Notes: generated from the letters alone by a model not told the origin. Shown: positions 41,717 through 52,190, numbered from the stretch's first letter. The stretch is 64,000 nucleotides of DNA from Orientallactaga sibirica (GCA_036365145.1 JAEOAD010000001.1:102210001-102274000), one strand, 5' to 3'. Translations and numbers: made by a program.

Positions 41717-41870
41717 AAATGGTGGTGCACGCCTTTAATCCCAGCACTCGGGAGGTAGGAGGATCGCCCTGAGTTGGAGGCTGCCCTGAGACTACATAGT
41801 GAATTCCAAGTCAGCCTGGGCTAGAGTGAGACCCTATCTCAAAAAACAAGCAAACAAAAAAAAAGCCAAA
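41717..41870 (+). mobile_element. B1-like SINE
   Basis: 'agaaatggtggtgcacgcctttaatcccagcactcgggaggtagg' to 'gagaccctatctcaaaaaacaag'. 'acaaaagcaag' / 'acaaaagccc' near each side is a possible target-site duplication. Confidence 0.93.
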
Positions 41871-42411
41871 CAAAAGCCCACAGGAGGAGATGGCACAGGT
41901 CTACAGGAAATAAGTTACATGTCCTTTGTCAACTGCAGAGAAAGAAGCTTCTGCACCAGTTGTGGCACAGATAGGCATCTCCATTGTTGGCCCCTATCAC
42001 TGTTACCATGAGGAAAGTAACTTCCAGGTGTGTGACAGCTGGCAAAGGACAATGGAAAGAAAATGCCAGGCCTGGAAGGACTTGGACTCTGGTTGGGAGC
42101 CAGTATCACACCTATTCCACAGGTGGACAAGACAACCTGTGAGTACATTTCTTGATGGTCAGCTTGTTGTCATTGCCTTGTCCTCCCTATATACTTTCTT
42201 GGTCAATCGTGTCCTGTCCAGGGATTGTCTCTGTAGTTGTATTTTTAAACTTGAAATTGGGCAAAACTGAGCTGAGCGTCACAGTGATGGTTGAGAAGAT
42301 GCCAACCATGCCCTGGCGTCCCCTGCTTTTACCAACTAGTCAATATGATGCCCTCTAAATAAATAATGACTGGTCTTCCTGTCATATTTGTACCAAGCTG
42401 CAAACCTTGCA
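41871..42411. other. Unique sequence
   Basis: Contains a 114-codon forward ORF (41926-42270) without recognisable domain or splice context. Confidence 0.35.
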
Positions 42412-42703
42412 AAAGAAATCAGACTCTTTTTTTATCTTTCTTTTTTAAAAATATTTTATTTTTATTTATTTATTCATTTGAGAGACAGAGAGATACAGAA
42501 ATAGGCAGGTAGAGAGAGAGAGAGAGAGAATGGGCGTGCCAGGGCCTCTAGCCACTGCAAACGAACTCCAGATGCATGCGCCCCCTTATGCATCTGGCTT
42601 ACGTGGGTCCTGGAGAATCAAGCCTCGAACCGGGATCCTCAGGCTTCACAGGCATGCATTTAACCACTAAGCCATCTCTCCAGCCCAAGAAATCAGACTC
42701 TTT
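42412..42703 (-). mobile_element. B2-superfamily SINE with 17-bp target-site duplication
   Basis: 'aagaaatcagactcttt' at 42412-42428 and 42687-42703 brackets the element (body about 42440-42686). Confidence 0.97.
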
Positions 42704-42940
42704 GGGGCTGGAGAGATGGCTTAGTGGTTAAGCACTTGCCTGTGAAGCCTAAGGTTTGAGGCTCAGGTCCCCAGGACCCACGTAAGCCAAATGCACAAGG
42801 TGGCACATGCATCTGGAGTTTGTTTGCAGTGGCTGGAAGCCCTGGAATGCCCTCTCTCTCTCTTTCTCTTGTATGCACCTCTTTCTCTATCTGTTGCTAA
42901 TAAATAAATAAATAAATAAAAATAAATTAAAAAAAGAAGA
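42704..42940 (+). mobile_element. B2-superfamily SINE
   Basis: Opposite orientation to the previous one and at the same target: 'aagaaatcaga(c/t)tct' recurs again at about 42941-42955. Long TC and (AAAT)n tail. Confidence 0.96.
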
Positions 42941-43729
42941 AGAAATCAGATTCTAGAAGGAGCCCTTTGGATCCTTGAAACAACATGCGAGGCCTAAAGG
43001 AGGGTGTTTTTAATCCCCAATGTCTTTGCCATATATATTGCCACCATGGGCACATTTGCAGGCATATATATTCAACAGACTTACCCACTTTCAACATATA
43101 TATTCATGCATTTTAACACATACACACATATATACATACACACGTATTTATACTTACCACACATTCATTGACATACACAGTCACACCCAGACATTTAATT
43201 CACATTCAAAATACTCACTCAATACATAGGCTCAACAGATACACAAAACACACACACACCCATCCTTAGTCCACACATACTCAACATACTACTCGCCAGA
43301 CACGCATGTGCAACAGAGACACTCAGCACATGTACTGTGCATCCATTATCACTCACACAAAGGTTCACACACAATCTCAGCATCTGTGAGGCTGGGGGAT
43401 GCTGAGCTCTGTGGTTATGGCCCAGCAAAATGAAGGCAAGACAGAGTGGAAAACCGTAATGAGTCAGCAAAAATTCACTGCTTTCTATCATCAGATTTTG
43501 TGCTACTTATCTGCCAGATTAGAGACTGGTGGGAAGGAGATCAAGAAAAGTGAGCAGGCAATGTTTACACATGAAGATGCAACCGGCGTGGAGAGCTTTC
43601 TTTTTCTACTGGTCTGTCTCTATCTCCATCTTAGATTATGGAAAAGTTGGCCCAGAAAAATGACCCACTTACAAAAGAACTCAACAAAACATTAAGGTGT
43701 ATATGGCTTTTATTTTTGTTTATTTTAAT
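42941..43729. other. CA/TA-rich patch then unique sequence
   Basis: 43060-43330 is rich in CACA/TATA words. The rest has a 98-codon ORF (43399-43695) with no recognised family. Confidence 0.4.
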
Positions 43730-43894
43730 TTTTAAAAATATTTATCTATTTGCGAGAGAGAATGGGCATGTCAGGGCTTCTAACCACTGCAAATGAACTC
43801 CAGATGCATGTGCCACTTGGGTCCTGGGGAATTGAATCTGGGTCCTTTGACTTTATAGGCAAGTGCCTTAATTGCTAAGCCATCTCTCCAGCTC
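43730..43894 (-). mobile_element. B2-superfamily SINE
   Basis: 'gggcatgtcagggcttctaaccactgcaaatgaactccagatgc', a missing 'accatgtgcatctggcttac' block, ending 'ctctccagct'. Confidence 0.9.
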
Positions 43895-43914
43895 ATACAC
43901 TGCTTTTAAAGGAA

Positions 43915-44097
43915 GCTTTTTTGTTTGTTTGTTTGTTTGTTTGTTTGTTTTTTGTTTTTTGAGATAGGGTCTCACTCTGGCCTAGGCTGACCTGGAATTC
44001 ACTCTGTAGTCTCAGGGTGTCCTTGAACTCAAGGTGATCCTCCTACCTCTGCCTCCTAAGTGCTGGGATTAAAGGCATGCGCTACCACACCCGGCTT
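43915..44097 (-). mobile_element. B1-like SINE with (GTTT)n tail
   Basis: (GTTT)7 then 'gagatagggtctcactctggcctagg' to 'gctaccacacccggc'. 'taaaggaagc' flanks it at 43907 and 44098. Confidence 0.95.
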
Positions 44098-44109
44098 TAA
44101 AGGAAGCAA

Positions 44110-44318
44110 TATATATATATGGTTTATTTATTTGATAGAAAGAGGCAGAGAGAGAGAAAGGGAGAGAATGGACACACCAGGGCCTTCAGCCACTGAAAAT
44201 GAACTCCAGACGCATGCGCCCCTTGTGCATATGGCTTACATGGGTACTGGAGAATCAAACTGGGATCCTTCAGCTTTGCAGGCAAATGCCTTAACCGCTA
44301 AGCCATCTCTCCAGACCC
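44110..44318 (-). mobile_element. B2-superfamily SINE
   Basis: (TA)n, GA tail, 'ccagacgcatgcgccccttgtgcatatggcttac' to 'ctctccagacc'. Confidence 0.94.
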
Positions 44319-44429
44319 CATAATATGGGAAACTTTTTAGAAATGGACCATTCTTGATGGAGATTGGAGTTCTAAAGGGGAATGGGGGGAGGGGAGGGAG
44401 GGAAATATCATGCATTTTTTGTATGTAAG

Positions 44430-44821
44430 TGTGGTAGTTTGAATATATGTCCCCCAATATATTCAGTATTTTATTAGTTTATAGTTTGCATCTGCAATCA
44501 CCTTGCTAGAGGCAAGGTCACTGGGGGCCCGGTCTTAAGGTGTGGTGATGGGTTTGAGATTCCATTGTAAAGATATGCAAATGTGTCTAGCAGGAGTTCC
44601 TGAAGTCTGCTGTGTGACCTTTTGGCTGTAGTTTTACTCTGGGTGCTGTGGTGGCTGGTTGGCTTTCTCTCTCTCTGCTTGGTCCTGTGGAGAGCAGGCC
44701 ACTTCTCTTGCCGTTATGGAACTTCCCCTGGATCTGTAAGCTTCAATAAATAATATCCCTTCCTCCATAACTGTGCCTGGTCTGGAAGTTCATCTCAGCG
44801 AACCTGAAGCTGTCTGCAACA
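44430..44821 (+). repeat. 5' LTR of element 1
   Basis: Contains AATAAA in 'gtaagcttcaataaataatatc' near its 3' end, leaving a short U5. Confidence 0.95.
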
Positions 44822-44848
44822 GTAAAGTGGTACCAGAAGTGGGGTGAG

Positions 44849-45091
44849 ATGAACCTGACCTTGTGGATATTCGTCTTTTGGAACCTTTGTTTTGGAGGAA
44901 TGGGCATGGACTTGGTGCTTGCAACTGAAGATGCCTTCTGGAGTGGTAAGCCAAGTTTTATGGACTATTCTGATGAGAGTTTGAGAATGCTAAGTGCAGA
45001 TAGTACTGAACTTGAGGCTTGGCTTATGAGGTTTCTAAGGAAGGAAGGAAAGACTGCAGAGGACTTTGTTGGAACTGGGCTACTGGCATAA
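44849..45091 (+). CDS. Small ORF in the internal region of element 1 (80 codons)
   Basis: First ATG after the primer-site-like region. The first about 26 residues are strongly hydrophobic with aromatic residues (Trp, Phe, Leu), like a signal or membrane segment. An acidic, serine-containing part follows. The same start and first ~51 residues recur in element 2 with two substitutions, after which a frame change alters the C-terminus. No retroviral domain recognised. Coding status is unproven: it may be a decayed remnant or chance. Confidence 0.3.
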   Translation: MNLTLWIFVFWNLCFGGMGMDLVLATEDAFWSGKPSFMDYSDESLRMLSADSTELEAWLMRFLRKEGKTAEDFVGTGLLA

Positions 45092-46051
45092 GGGATGGCT
45101 ACGTTCTGCTATCCAGGCCCAGAAAGTTTGATCAAGGTTAAATTTGTAATGGACTGATGTGCTTGGCTAAAGATATCGGACTGAGATTTTAAGATTTTAA
45201 GTTGGAAAACCTCAAGCAAGGTAAAAGCAGAGGCACTGAGACTGGTTTTAGGTTACTGGAGCTGCTATTGTCAACGCATTAGCAATCTTAAGGAAGGTGG
45301 AAGGAAGGTGGCCAGACTTGATTTACATTAAAACAATGGAGAGGATGCCTGAGGAAAGACTGTTAAAAATGCAAATTCTTGGAAAGAGTTGACTGGAGAA
45401 GGAACCTGCTTTTCAAGGCTATGGTTTATTTTGTCCCTGGATTAAGAATATGGCTGTGTCCTTCACACCTGGTATTAGTTTTGGAAGCATGAAAAATGCA
45501 TGGAATGGTCATGAGTTGCACACGGTTCCAGGAGCCGCTGCTGAGATGCAGCATGAAGGCAGGGCATGAAGTCCCTGAGGAATAGGCTGGAAGAGCCTTT
45601 TGGAAGATGGACCGTGGTTTGCATGGAGACCTGAAGATGTTTTGGATATACCAGGACTGTGCATAAGGGCTACCATGGAGTGCAGTGTTGGCATGGGATG
45701 AAAGTTTTCCCTGGCGACTCTGCCCAGCTGGAGGGGCGGAATTGGAAAACCTGGAGACTGTCAGTCTCTGGTTATATTGAACTTGAACTGCAGAAGTTTG
45801 ATGATGGCTGATGGTGATTGAGTTTGCATTGTTTTAGTCTCTCCTTGCTATTCCTTATACAGTTAAAATGTTTACTCTGTGCCTTTACATGTTGAAAGTA
45901 TTTAACTTGTTTGATTGTACAGGACTCACTATCTTAAGTTGATCAAGACTGTGAGAACCTTTGAAATTGGACTGAGTACAATTTACAATGTGTGATAGTT
46001 ATAAATCTATTGGGGGCCAGGAGCTAAATATATTGGGGGCCAGGGGCGGAA

Positions 46052-46443
46052 TGTGGTAGTTTGAATATATGTCCCCCAATATATTCAGTATTTTATTAGT
46101 TTATAGTTTGCATCTGCAATCACCTTGCTAGAGGCAAGGTCACTGGGGGCCCAGTCTTAAGGTGTGGTGATGGGTTTGAGATTCCATTGTAAAGATATGC
46201 AAATGTGTCTAGCAGGAGTTCCTGAAGTCTGCTGTGTGACCTTTTGGCTGTAGTTTTACTCTGTGTGCTGTGGTGGCTGGTTGGCTTTCTCTCTCTCTGC
46301 TTGGTCCTGTGGAGAGCAGGCCACTTCTCTTGCCGTTATGGAACTTCCCCTGGATCTGTAAGCTTCAATAAATAATATCCCTTCCTCCATAACTGTGCCT
46401 GGTCTGGAAGTTCATCTCAGCGAACCTGAAGCTGTCTGCAACA
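46052..46443 (+). repeat. 3' LTR of element 1
   Basis: 392 bp, the same length as the 5' LTR and differing at two sites. Confidence 0.95.
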
Positions 46444-46463
46444 GTAAGTATAGAAGTTGTCAA

Positions 46464-46494
<31 letters not shown>

Positions 46495-46508
46495 AAATGG
46501 ACCATTCT

Positions 46509-47272
46509 AAGTTAGCTTCCACAAAGCTTGAAAGTTTACAGAATATTCCAGAAACCATCTGGGTGAATTAATTAATATTATCACTTTAATGAAAATCTTC
46601 ATAAACAAAGTGGAATACTTGGTCCTGCTATGTTTAAAATTATTCTGATGCTAGCAGCATTCTTCTGCAAACATGATGACGCCCCAGAGCATTCTGGATA
46701 ATATCACGTAAATGAGGAAGACAATCATGTTCCTGACTTGTGTGGGACTCTAGGAGAACATTGCATATGGCAAGAAATGCACCAGGGTGGAATGCATCCC
46801 TCCTTGGTCAGGCTGTCTTCCGATGGCTGTGTGAGGACACTTTGTCATTGTCTGTGTGTTCCTGTTACTTTGCATCCCTGCTGCCAGCTCACATTTTCTT
46901 TCCTTTCATGCACCACTTTCAGCATCCCAGGCCTGTGTGGTATTTTTATCCTCTCCATTCTAAATTACAAACCATCTGTTGAGTGTCTAAATATGCCTGT
47001 CTCAGTACAGGTGTTTCACTTGAAGAAAACCTGAGGATTGACAGCTAGCCACAGAAAAGGACTAAGTAAGATTTCCATAAAATAGTGCTGTCAAAAGTTA
47101 TTTGAATGATCTTATTTTATTTTAGAATATACCAGCCCACCACTATTGGAAATCAGAAGAACAAACAATCTGATCCGTCACCTCCCGACAGTTTGAGAAG
47201 CAATGAAATAAACATTAACTTGGAAAAAATCTTTCCATGAAAAAATGTACAGAGGATTAAAAATCCAGCTAT
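46509..47272. other. Unique sequence
   Basis: No SINE for 760 bp. ORFs of 80-98 codons in two frames (46738-47034) are unrecognised. Confidence 0.4.
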
Positions 47273-47434
47273 GGGGAGTGGTGGCACATGCCTGTAATCC
47301 CAGCACTGGGGAGACGGAGGTAGGAAGATCACTGTTCAAGGCCACCCTGAAAAAATAGTGAATTCTAGGTCAGCCTCAGCTAGAGTGAAACCCTATCTCA
47401 AAAAAACAAAAAACAACAACAACAAAAAAAAACA
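47273..47434 (+). mobile_element. B1-like SINE
   Basis: 'atggggagtggtggcacatgcctgtaatcccagcactgggg' to '(CAA)n aaaac'. Confidence 0.92.
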
Positions 47435-47658
47435 GGGGCTGGAGAGATGGCTTAGGGGTTAAGGCACCTGCCTCCTAAGCCTAAAAACACCTATTCAATT
47501 CTCCAGGTCCCACATTTAGCCAGATGCAAAGTGATGCAAGGGCACAATGCCGCACTTGCCCAAAGGGGGCACACATGTCTAGAGTTCATTCACAGCGGCT
47601 GAGGGGCTGCTGGCACACCCATTCTCTCTCTCTCTCCAAAAAAAAAAAAAAAAAAACC
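47435..47658 (+). mobile_element. B2-superfamily SINE, long variant
   Basis: 'ggggctggagagatggcttaggggttaaggcacctgcc', 'agtgatgcaagggcacaatgccgcacttgcccaaagggggcac', TC tail, poly-A. Confidence 0.95.
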
Positions 47659-47666
47659 TAAAAACT

Positions 47667-47909
47667 GGGCTGAAGGGATGGCTTAGTGGTTAAGGTGTTT
47701 GCCTGCAAAGCCAAAGGACCCAGGTTTGATTTCCCAGGACCCACATAAACCAGATGCACAAAGTGGTACATGTGTCTTGAGTTTGTTTGCAGTGGCTAGA
47801 GGCCCTGGCACGCCCATTCTCTAGGTCTGTCTGTCTCTCTCTCAAATAAATAAATAAATTAAACTACAAAAAAAAAAAAAAAAAAAAGAAAAGAAAAAGA
47901 AAAAGAAAA
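47667..47909 (+). mobile_element. B2-superfamily SINE
   Basis: 'gggctgaagggatggcttagtggttaaggtgtttgcc' to 'caaataaataaataaatt' and a long A-rich tail with AAAAAG units. Confidence 0.94.
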
Positions 47910-47910
47910 A

Positions 47911-48083
47911 GATGGGAGTGGTGGCACATGCCTTTAATCCCAGCACTCGGGAGGCAGAGGTAGAAGGATCACCATGAGTTCGAGGCCACCCTGAGAATAC
48001 AGAGTGAACTCTAGGTCAGCCTGAACTAGAGTGAGACCCTACATTGAAAAACAAACAAACAAACAACAACAACAACAACAAAA
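47911..48083 (+). mobile_element. B1-like SINE
   Basis: 'gatgggagtggtggcacatgcctttaatcccagcactcggg' to '(CAAA)n(CAA)n'. Confidence 0.94.
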
Positions 48084-48142
48084 CATTGACAGAATGAGAG
48101 GTGGAGATTTGTGACACAAATTGTCAAGGCGGTTGTGAGTAC

Positions 48143-48213
48143 AGGACTGGGGCTGTGGCTCAGAGGTAGGGCACTTGCTTACTTGAGAGCTTGGTTTGTG
48201 ATCACTAGAATAA
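48143..48213 (+). mobile_element. ID-like SINE fragment
   Basis: 'gactggggctgtggctcagaggtagggcacttgcttacttgagagcttggtttgtgatc' resembles the tRNA-Ala-derived ID head. Confidence 0.65.
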
Positions 48214-48232
48214 AAAAGTTAAAGTGGGCAAA

Positions 48233-48487
48233 AGTGCTTGAGAGATGGCTTAGCGTTTAAGGCGCTGCCTCCTAAGCCTAAGAACGCTGGTTCCAATCTC
48301 CAGGTCCCACGGTTAGCCAGATGCAAAGTGACCCAAGGGCGCAATGCCACACTTGACCACAAGGGGGTGCACGCTTCTGGATTTTGTTCACAGCAGCTGA
48401 GAGGCTGCTGGCACGCCCATCTCTATCTCTCTCCCTCTCTCTCTGTCTCTCTCTCTCCAAAAATAAAAAATAAAAATTAAAAAAAGT
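48233..48487 (+). mobile_element. B2-superfamily SINE, long variant
   Basis: 'gcttgagagatggcttagcgtttaaggcgc...agtgacccaagggcgcaatgccacacttgaccacaagggggtgc', TC tail. 'aaagtgggcaaaa' before and after is the target-site duplication. Confidence 0.96.
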
Positions 48488-48497
48488 GGGCAAAAAA

Positions 48498-48664
48498 GCC
48501 GGGTGTGGAGGCGCATGTCTTTAATCTCAGCACTTGGGAGGCTGAGGTAGGAGGATTTCCATGAGTTCAAGGCCGCCCTGAGAATACATAGTGAATTCCA
48601 GGTCAGCCGGGGCCAGACTCTACCTTGAAAAACAAAAACAAAACAAAACAAAAACAAAAAAACC
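48498..48664 (+). mobile_element. B1-like SINE
   Basis: 'aagccgggtgtggaggcgcatgtctttaatctcagcacttggg' to '(AAAAC)n'. Confidence 0.94.
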
Positions 48665-48689
48665 CCCAAACCATGCTTATCTCAGTGTA

Positions 48690-49367
48690 TCTATACTGAC
48701 TCCAAAATCCAACATAGTCAGATGGTATCTAACATAGTCAGGCGAAATCTTCCTCCCTACCTAAATCCCTCCCAGAGAGGACCCAGGGCTGGTCAGTCAT
48801 ATTCACCCTCCCTTGAGGGAACACGCCACAGTGGGACAGAAGTTCCAGAAGAGCCACCAGTGCTGGCACACTTATGGTCTGGGAAGTGAATGCATCCCCC
48901 AAACAGAACAATTAGAATCTGTCCACCCCAGGGGGCTGACCACTCAGAGAATCTCCGAGCTTTGCTGGGGGCTCAGTGTGAGGCATCGGGAGAAACAGTG
49001 GTGGCAAAGGAGGCCATGCGACAGGGGTTCAGGACTCCACAGGTCGAGTAGGATAAGGCAGGTTATCAAAGCATGCCACCATGTCCTGGCATGTGAGACA
49101 GGAGAAGCTCTCAGCATTGCAATACCCAAGGCTGACTGGCCTTTTGACCCCAGACTAAGCCCATCCAGATCCTCTCATTCTTCCACAGTGCTTTTCAACT
49201 GGCTTTCTATGCCAGAGAACTTCAAGTGCCTTTGATTTTCTAAAGCAAAAGAAATGGGGCTCTCTCAGCCAGGCCTTCCATGGTGGAATGTCCCTCCCTG
49301 CCCTTTTTCCTCTCCTACCCTCCACAGGCCACCTGTGTAAGTGACACACAAGTCACCATGCTTATTA
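48690..49367. repeat. 676-bp tandem duplication, copy 1
   Basis: From 'actgactccaaaatccaacatagtcag' to 'caagtcaccatgcttattact'. Every landmark recurs 676 bp downstream (for example 'tccaaaatcc' at 48701 and 49377). Both copies hold a 140-codon forward ORF (48813-49235 here) with no family I recognise. The short word 'ccatgcttat' sits at each junction (48671, 49356, 50032) and may have mediated the event. Confidence 0.97.
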
Positions 49368-50043
49368 CTTACTGACTCCAAAATCCAACATAGTCAGATG
49401 GTATCTAACATAGTCAGGTGAAATCTTCCTCCCTACCTAAATCCCTCCCAGAGAGGACCCAGGGCTGGTCAGTCATATTCACCCTCCCTTGAGGGAACAC
49501 GCCACAGTGGGACAGAAGTTCCAGAAGAGCCACCAGTGCTGGCACACTTATGGTCTGGGAAGTGAATGCATCCCCCAAACAGAACAATTAGAATCTGTCC
49601 ACCCCAGGGGGCTGACCACTCAGAGAATCTCCGAGCTTTGCTGGGGGCTCAGTGTGAGGCATCGGGAGAAACAGTGGTGGCAAAGGAGGCCATGCGACAG
49701 GGGTTCAGGACTCCACAGGTCGAGTAGGATAAGGCAGGTTATCAAAGCATGCCACCATGTCCTGGCATGTGAGACAGGAGAAGCTCTCAGCATTGCAATA
49801 CCCAAGGCTGACTGGCCTTTTGACCTCAGACTAAGCCCATCCAGATCCTCTCATTCTTCCACAGTGCTTTTCAAATGGCTTTCTATGCCAGAGAACTTCA
49901 AGTGCCTTTGATTTTCTAAAGCAAAAGAAATGGGGCTCTCTCAGCCAGGCCTTCCATGGTGGAATGTCCCTCCCTGCCCTTTTTCCTCTCCTACCCTCCA
50001 CAGGCCACCTGTGTAAGTGACACACAAGTCACCATGCTTATTA
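49368..50043. repeat. 676-bp tandem duplication, copy 2
   Basis: I see three substitutions from copy 1 over about 660 bp: 'ggcgaaat'/'ggtgaaat', 'gaccccag'/'gacctcag', 'caactgg'/'caaatgg'. The 140-codon ORF is at 49489-49911. Confidence 0.97.
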
Positions 50044-50061
50044 CTCATAATCCTTACTCCC

Positions 50062-50409
50062 TGTCATAGACAGTTTCATGCTGCTGGGATGACCCTCCAA
50101 ACCACACACAGTTTATGGGAGGAATGAGTTTTATTGAAGCTTACAGATCCAGAGGAAGTTCTGTAATGGTGGACGAAGCTGGCCCCCTTTCACAGCTCCA
50201 CACCCAGAGAAACACCACCAACAGCACCACAAGCAAGCCCACTCCAGGAATCCCAGGCAGAGCTCAAGTACCCTGCATATCGTTAGTTGAAATTCCAGAT
50301 CTGCCCCCACACCTTAAAGCTGGACCCTAGGATCCACTCACAGTGACACCAAGTTACAAGCTTGAATAAAATTCCTGAATCTATTGGGGGACATCCAGTC
50401 AAGCTACCA
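50062..50409 (-). mobile_element. MaLR-type solo LTR, truncated
   Basis: Reverse LTR: 'tgtcatagacagtttcatgctgctgggatgaccctcc' ... 'ttattgaagcttacagatccagagg' ... 'gaataaaattcctgaatctattgggggacatcc'. Same family as 30664-31059. Its outer TG end is cut off where the next B1 begins. Confidence 0.82.
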
Positions 50410-50590
50410 GCACTTGGGAGGCTGAGGTAGGAGGATTGCCATGAGTTCAAGGCCACCCTGAGAGTGCATATTGAATTCCAGGTCAGCCGGGGCTAGACTC
50501 TACCTTGAAAAACAGAAACAAAACAAAACACAAAAACAAAACAAAACACAAAAAAAACAACAACAACAACAACAACAAAAAAAAACCCCA
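50410..50590 (+). mobile_element. B1-like SINE, 5' truncated
   Basis: Starts at 'agcacttgggaggctgaggtagg', lacking the A-box end. Tail of (AAAAC)n and (CAA)n. Confidence 0.93.
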
Positions 50591-50957
50591 ACCAAGTCCA
50601 TTGCAGGGTCCTCTTTCTTCCTCAAGCTCCTCTATCTGCCTGATCACCATGGGTCTCTGGGTCTCTGCTTTCCCTGAACTCTGCTGTAGGAATGAAGTCC
50701 TGCAACTTAGTCTTGACCCCTAGATTCCAAGCTATGAGGACAAGGACCATTCTTACTTTGTTTACCAGTATATGAGTTTCGCCATCCAGGTCAGTAGTTA
50801 ACACAGAATAGGCACTGAATAGACAGTTGCTCCTGAACCCAGATCCTTGCCAGGGCACTAAGTTCCCTCTAAGCCCAGTTCTGTGGTGTTTAGGAAGAAG
50901 AGAGTGAAGCGAAGCCAGGATCTCAGAGTTTCTTTTTTAAAAAAAAAATAATATTTT
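50591..50957. other. Unique sequence
   Basis: Includes MIR-like wording ('catatgagtttcgccatccagg...acacagaataggcactgaatagacag') around 50770-50830. No exon seen. Confidence 0.35.
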
Positions 50958-51172
50958 GGGGGCTGGGGAAATGGCTTAGCAGTTAAGACGTTTGCCTGTG
51001 AAGCCTAAGGACCCTGATTTGATTCCCCAGGACCCACGTAAGTCAGATGTACAAGGGGACACATGCATCTGGAGTTTGTTTGCAATGGCTAGAAGCCCTG
51101 GCATGCCCATTCTCTCTTTCTATTTCCCTCTTCCTCTCAAATAAATAAAAATAAAATATTAAAATTATAATT
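50958..51172 (+). mobile_element. B2-superfamily SINE
   Basis: 'gggggctggggaaatggcttagcagttaagacgtttgcc' to 'ctcaaataaataaaaataaaat'. Confidence 0.94.
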
Positions 51173-51175
51173 TTC

Positions 51176-51363
51176 TAGTGTTTATTTTTATTTGAGAAAC
51201 AGAGAGAGGGAGAATGGGCATACCAGGGCTTCCACCCCTGCAAATGAATTCCAAATGCATGTGCTACCATGTGCATATAGCTTACATGGGCTCTGAGGAA
51301 TTGAACCTGGGTCCTTAGGCTTTGCAGGCAAGTGCCTTAACCACTAAGCCATCTCTTCAGCCC
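51176..51363 (-). mobile_element. B2-superfamily SINE
   Basis: 'ttatttttatttgagaaacagagagagg', 'gggcataccagggcttccacccctgcaaatgaattcc' to 'catctcttcagcccc'. Confidence 0.94.
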
Positions 51364-51369
51364 CCCAAA

Positions 51370-51582
51370 ATATTTTCTTTTATTTATTTATTTATTTGTA
51401 AGCAGAGAGAGAGAGAGAAAAGAGAGACAGAATGGGCATGTTAGATACTAGCTGCTGCAAACAAGCTCCAGAGGCATGTGCCACTGTGCATCTGGCTTTA
51501 CGTGGGTACTGGGGAATTGAACCATGGTCATTAGGCTTTGCAGGCAAGCGCCTTAACCACTGAGCCATCTGTCCAGCCTTCA
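51370..51582 (-). mobile_element. B2-superfamily SINE
   Basis: (TTTA)n, GA tail, 'ctgctgcaaacaagctccagaggcatgtgcc' to 'gccatctgtccagcc'. Confidence 0.93.
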
Positions 51583-51805
51583 GAGAGCTTCTTAAAAGAG
51601 TGGCATCACCGGGGCCTGAGAGTTAGGAGTCCTACAGGAAATGCCTGTTGGCAGTGAAAACTGGTTACCAGAAAAAGCCCAGACTCCAGAGGAAAGACTT
51701 CCAAAAAGACCATCTCCATGTGCATATTCCCTGACTTTTTGTTTCAACTTTCTATAAATTGTATCACTGTTATAGGTAAGAGAAGGCAGATTAAGAATTT
51801 CTCTT

Positions 51806-52026
51806 TAGGGCTAGAGAGATGGCTTAGCACTTAAGGCATTTGCCTACAAAGCTAAAGGACCCTAGTTCAATTCCCCAGGACCCACATAAGCCAGATACAC
51901 AAGGGGGAGCATGCATCTGGAGTTCATCAGCTGTGGCTGGAGGCCCTGGCACACCCATTCTCTCTCTCTGTCTCTCTGTCTCTTTCTCTCTCTCAAATAA
52001 ATAGATAGATAAAATATATTAAAAAG
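51806..52026 (+). mobile_element. B2-superfamily SINE
   Basis: 'agggctagagagatggcttagcacttaaggcatttgcc', TC tail, '(AAAT) agatagataaaat'. 'aagaatttctc' (51793, 52025) flanks it. Confidence 0.95.
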
Positions 52027-52032
52027 AATTTC

Positions 52033-52190
52033 TCAGCTGGGCGTGGTGGCACACGCCTTTAATCCCAGCACTCAGGAGGCAGAGGTAGGAGGATTGCCAT
52101 GAGTTCAAGGCCACCCTGACAATACAGAGTGAATTCCAGGTCAGCCTGGGCTAGAGTGAAACCCTACCTCAGAAAAAACAAACAAACAAA
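52033..52190 (+). mobile_element. B1-like SINE
   Basis: 'cagctgggcgtggtggcacacgcctttaatcccagcactcagg' to 'gaaaccctacctcagaaaaaacaaac'. A second short duplication 'aatttctc' / 'aattctct' surrounds it. Confidence 0.95.

Larger units (their letters stand above)
44430..46443 (+). mobile_element. Complete paired-LTR ERVL-MaLR-like element 1
   Basis: Two 392-bp LTRs (44430-44821, 46052-46443) begin TGTGGTAG and end CTGCAACA, bracketing 1230 bp. The target-site duplication is 'gtaag' (44425-44429, 46444-46448). After the 5' LTR comes a primer-site-like 'tggtaccagaagtgggg', typical of the ERVL/MaLR group. Before the 3' LTR is the purine-rich 'ttgggggccaggggcgga'. No gag, protease, reverse transcriptase or env is visible, so it is non-autonomous. 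The LTRs differ at two positions only ('cccggtc'/'cccagtc' and 'ctgggtg'/'ctgtgtg'), about 0.5%, so it is recent. Confidence 0.96.
44341..46508 (+). mobile_element. Short LINE1 3' insertion split by an LTR element
   Basis: A 14-bp target-site duplication 'aaatggaccattct' lies at 44341-44354 and 46495-46508. Inside is only the last ~125 bp of a LINE1 3' end: 'tgatggagattggag...gggaaatatcatgcattttttgtat' (44355-44429), then, after the LTR element, 'tatagaagttgtcaataaaaat(aaat)n' (46444-46494). The LTR element entered this already-inserted LINE1 tail. Confidence 0.95.
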
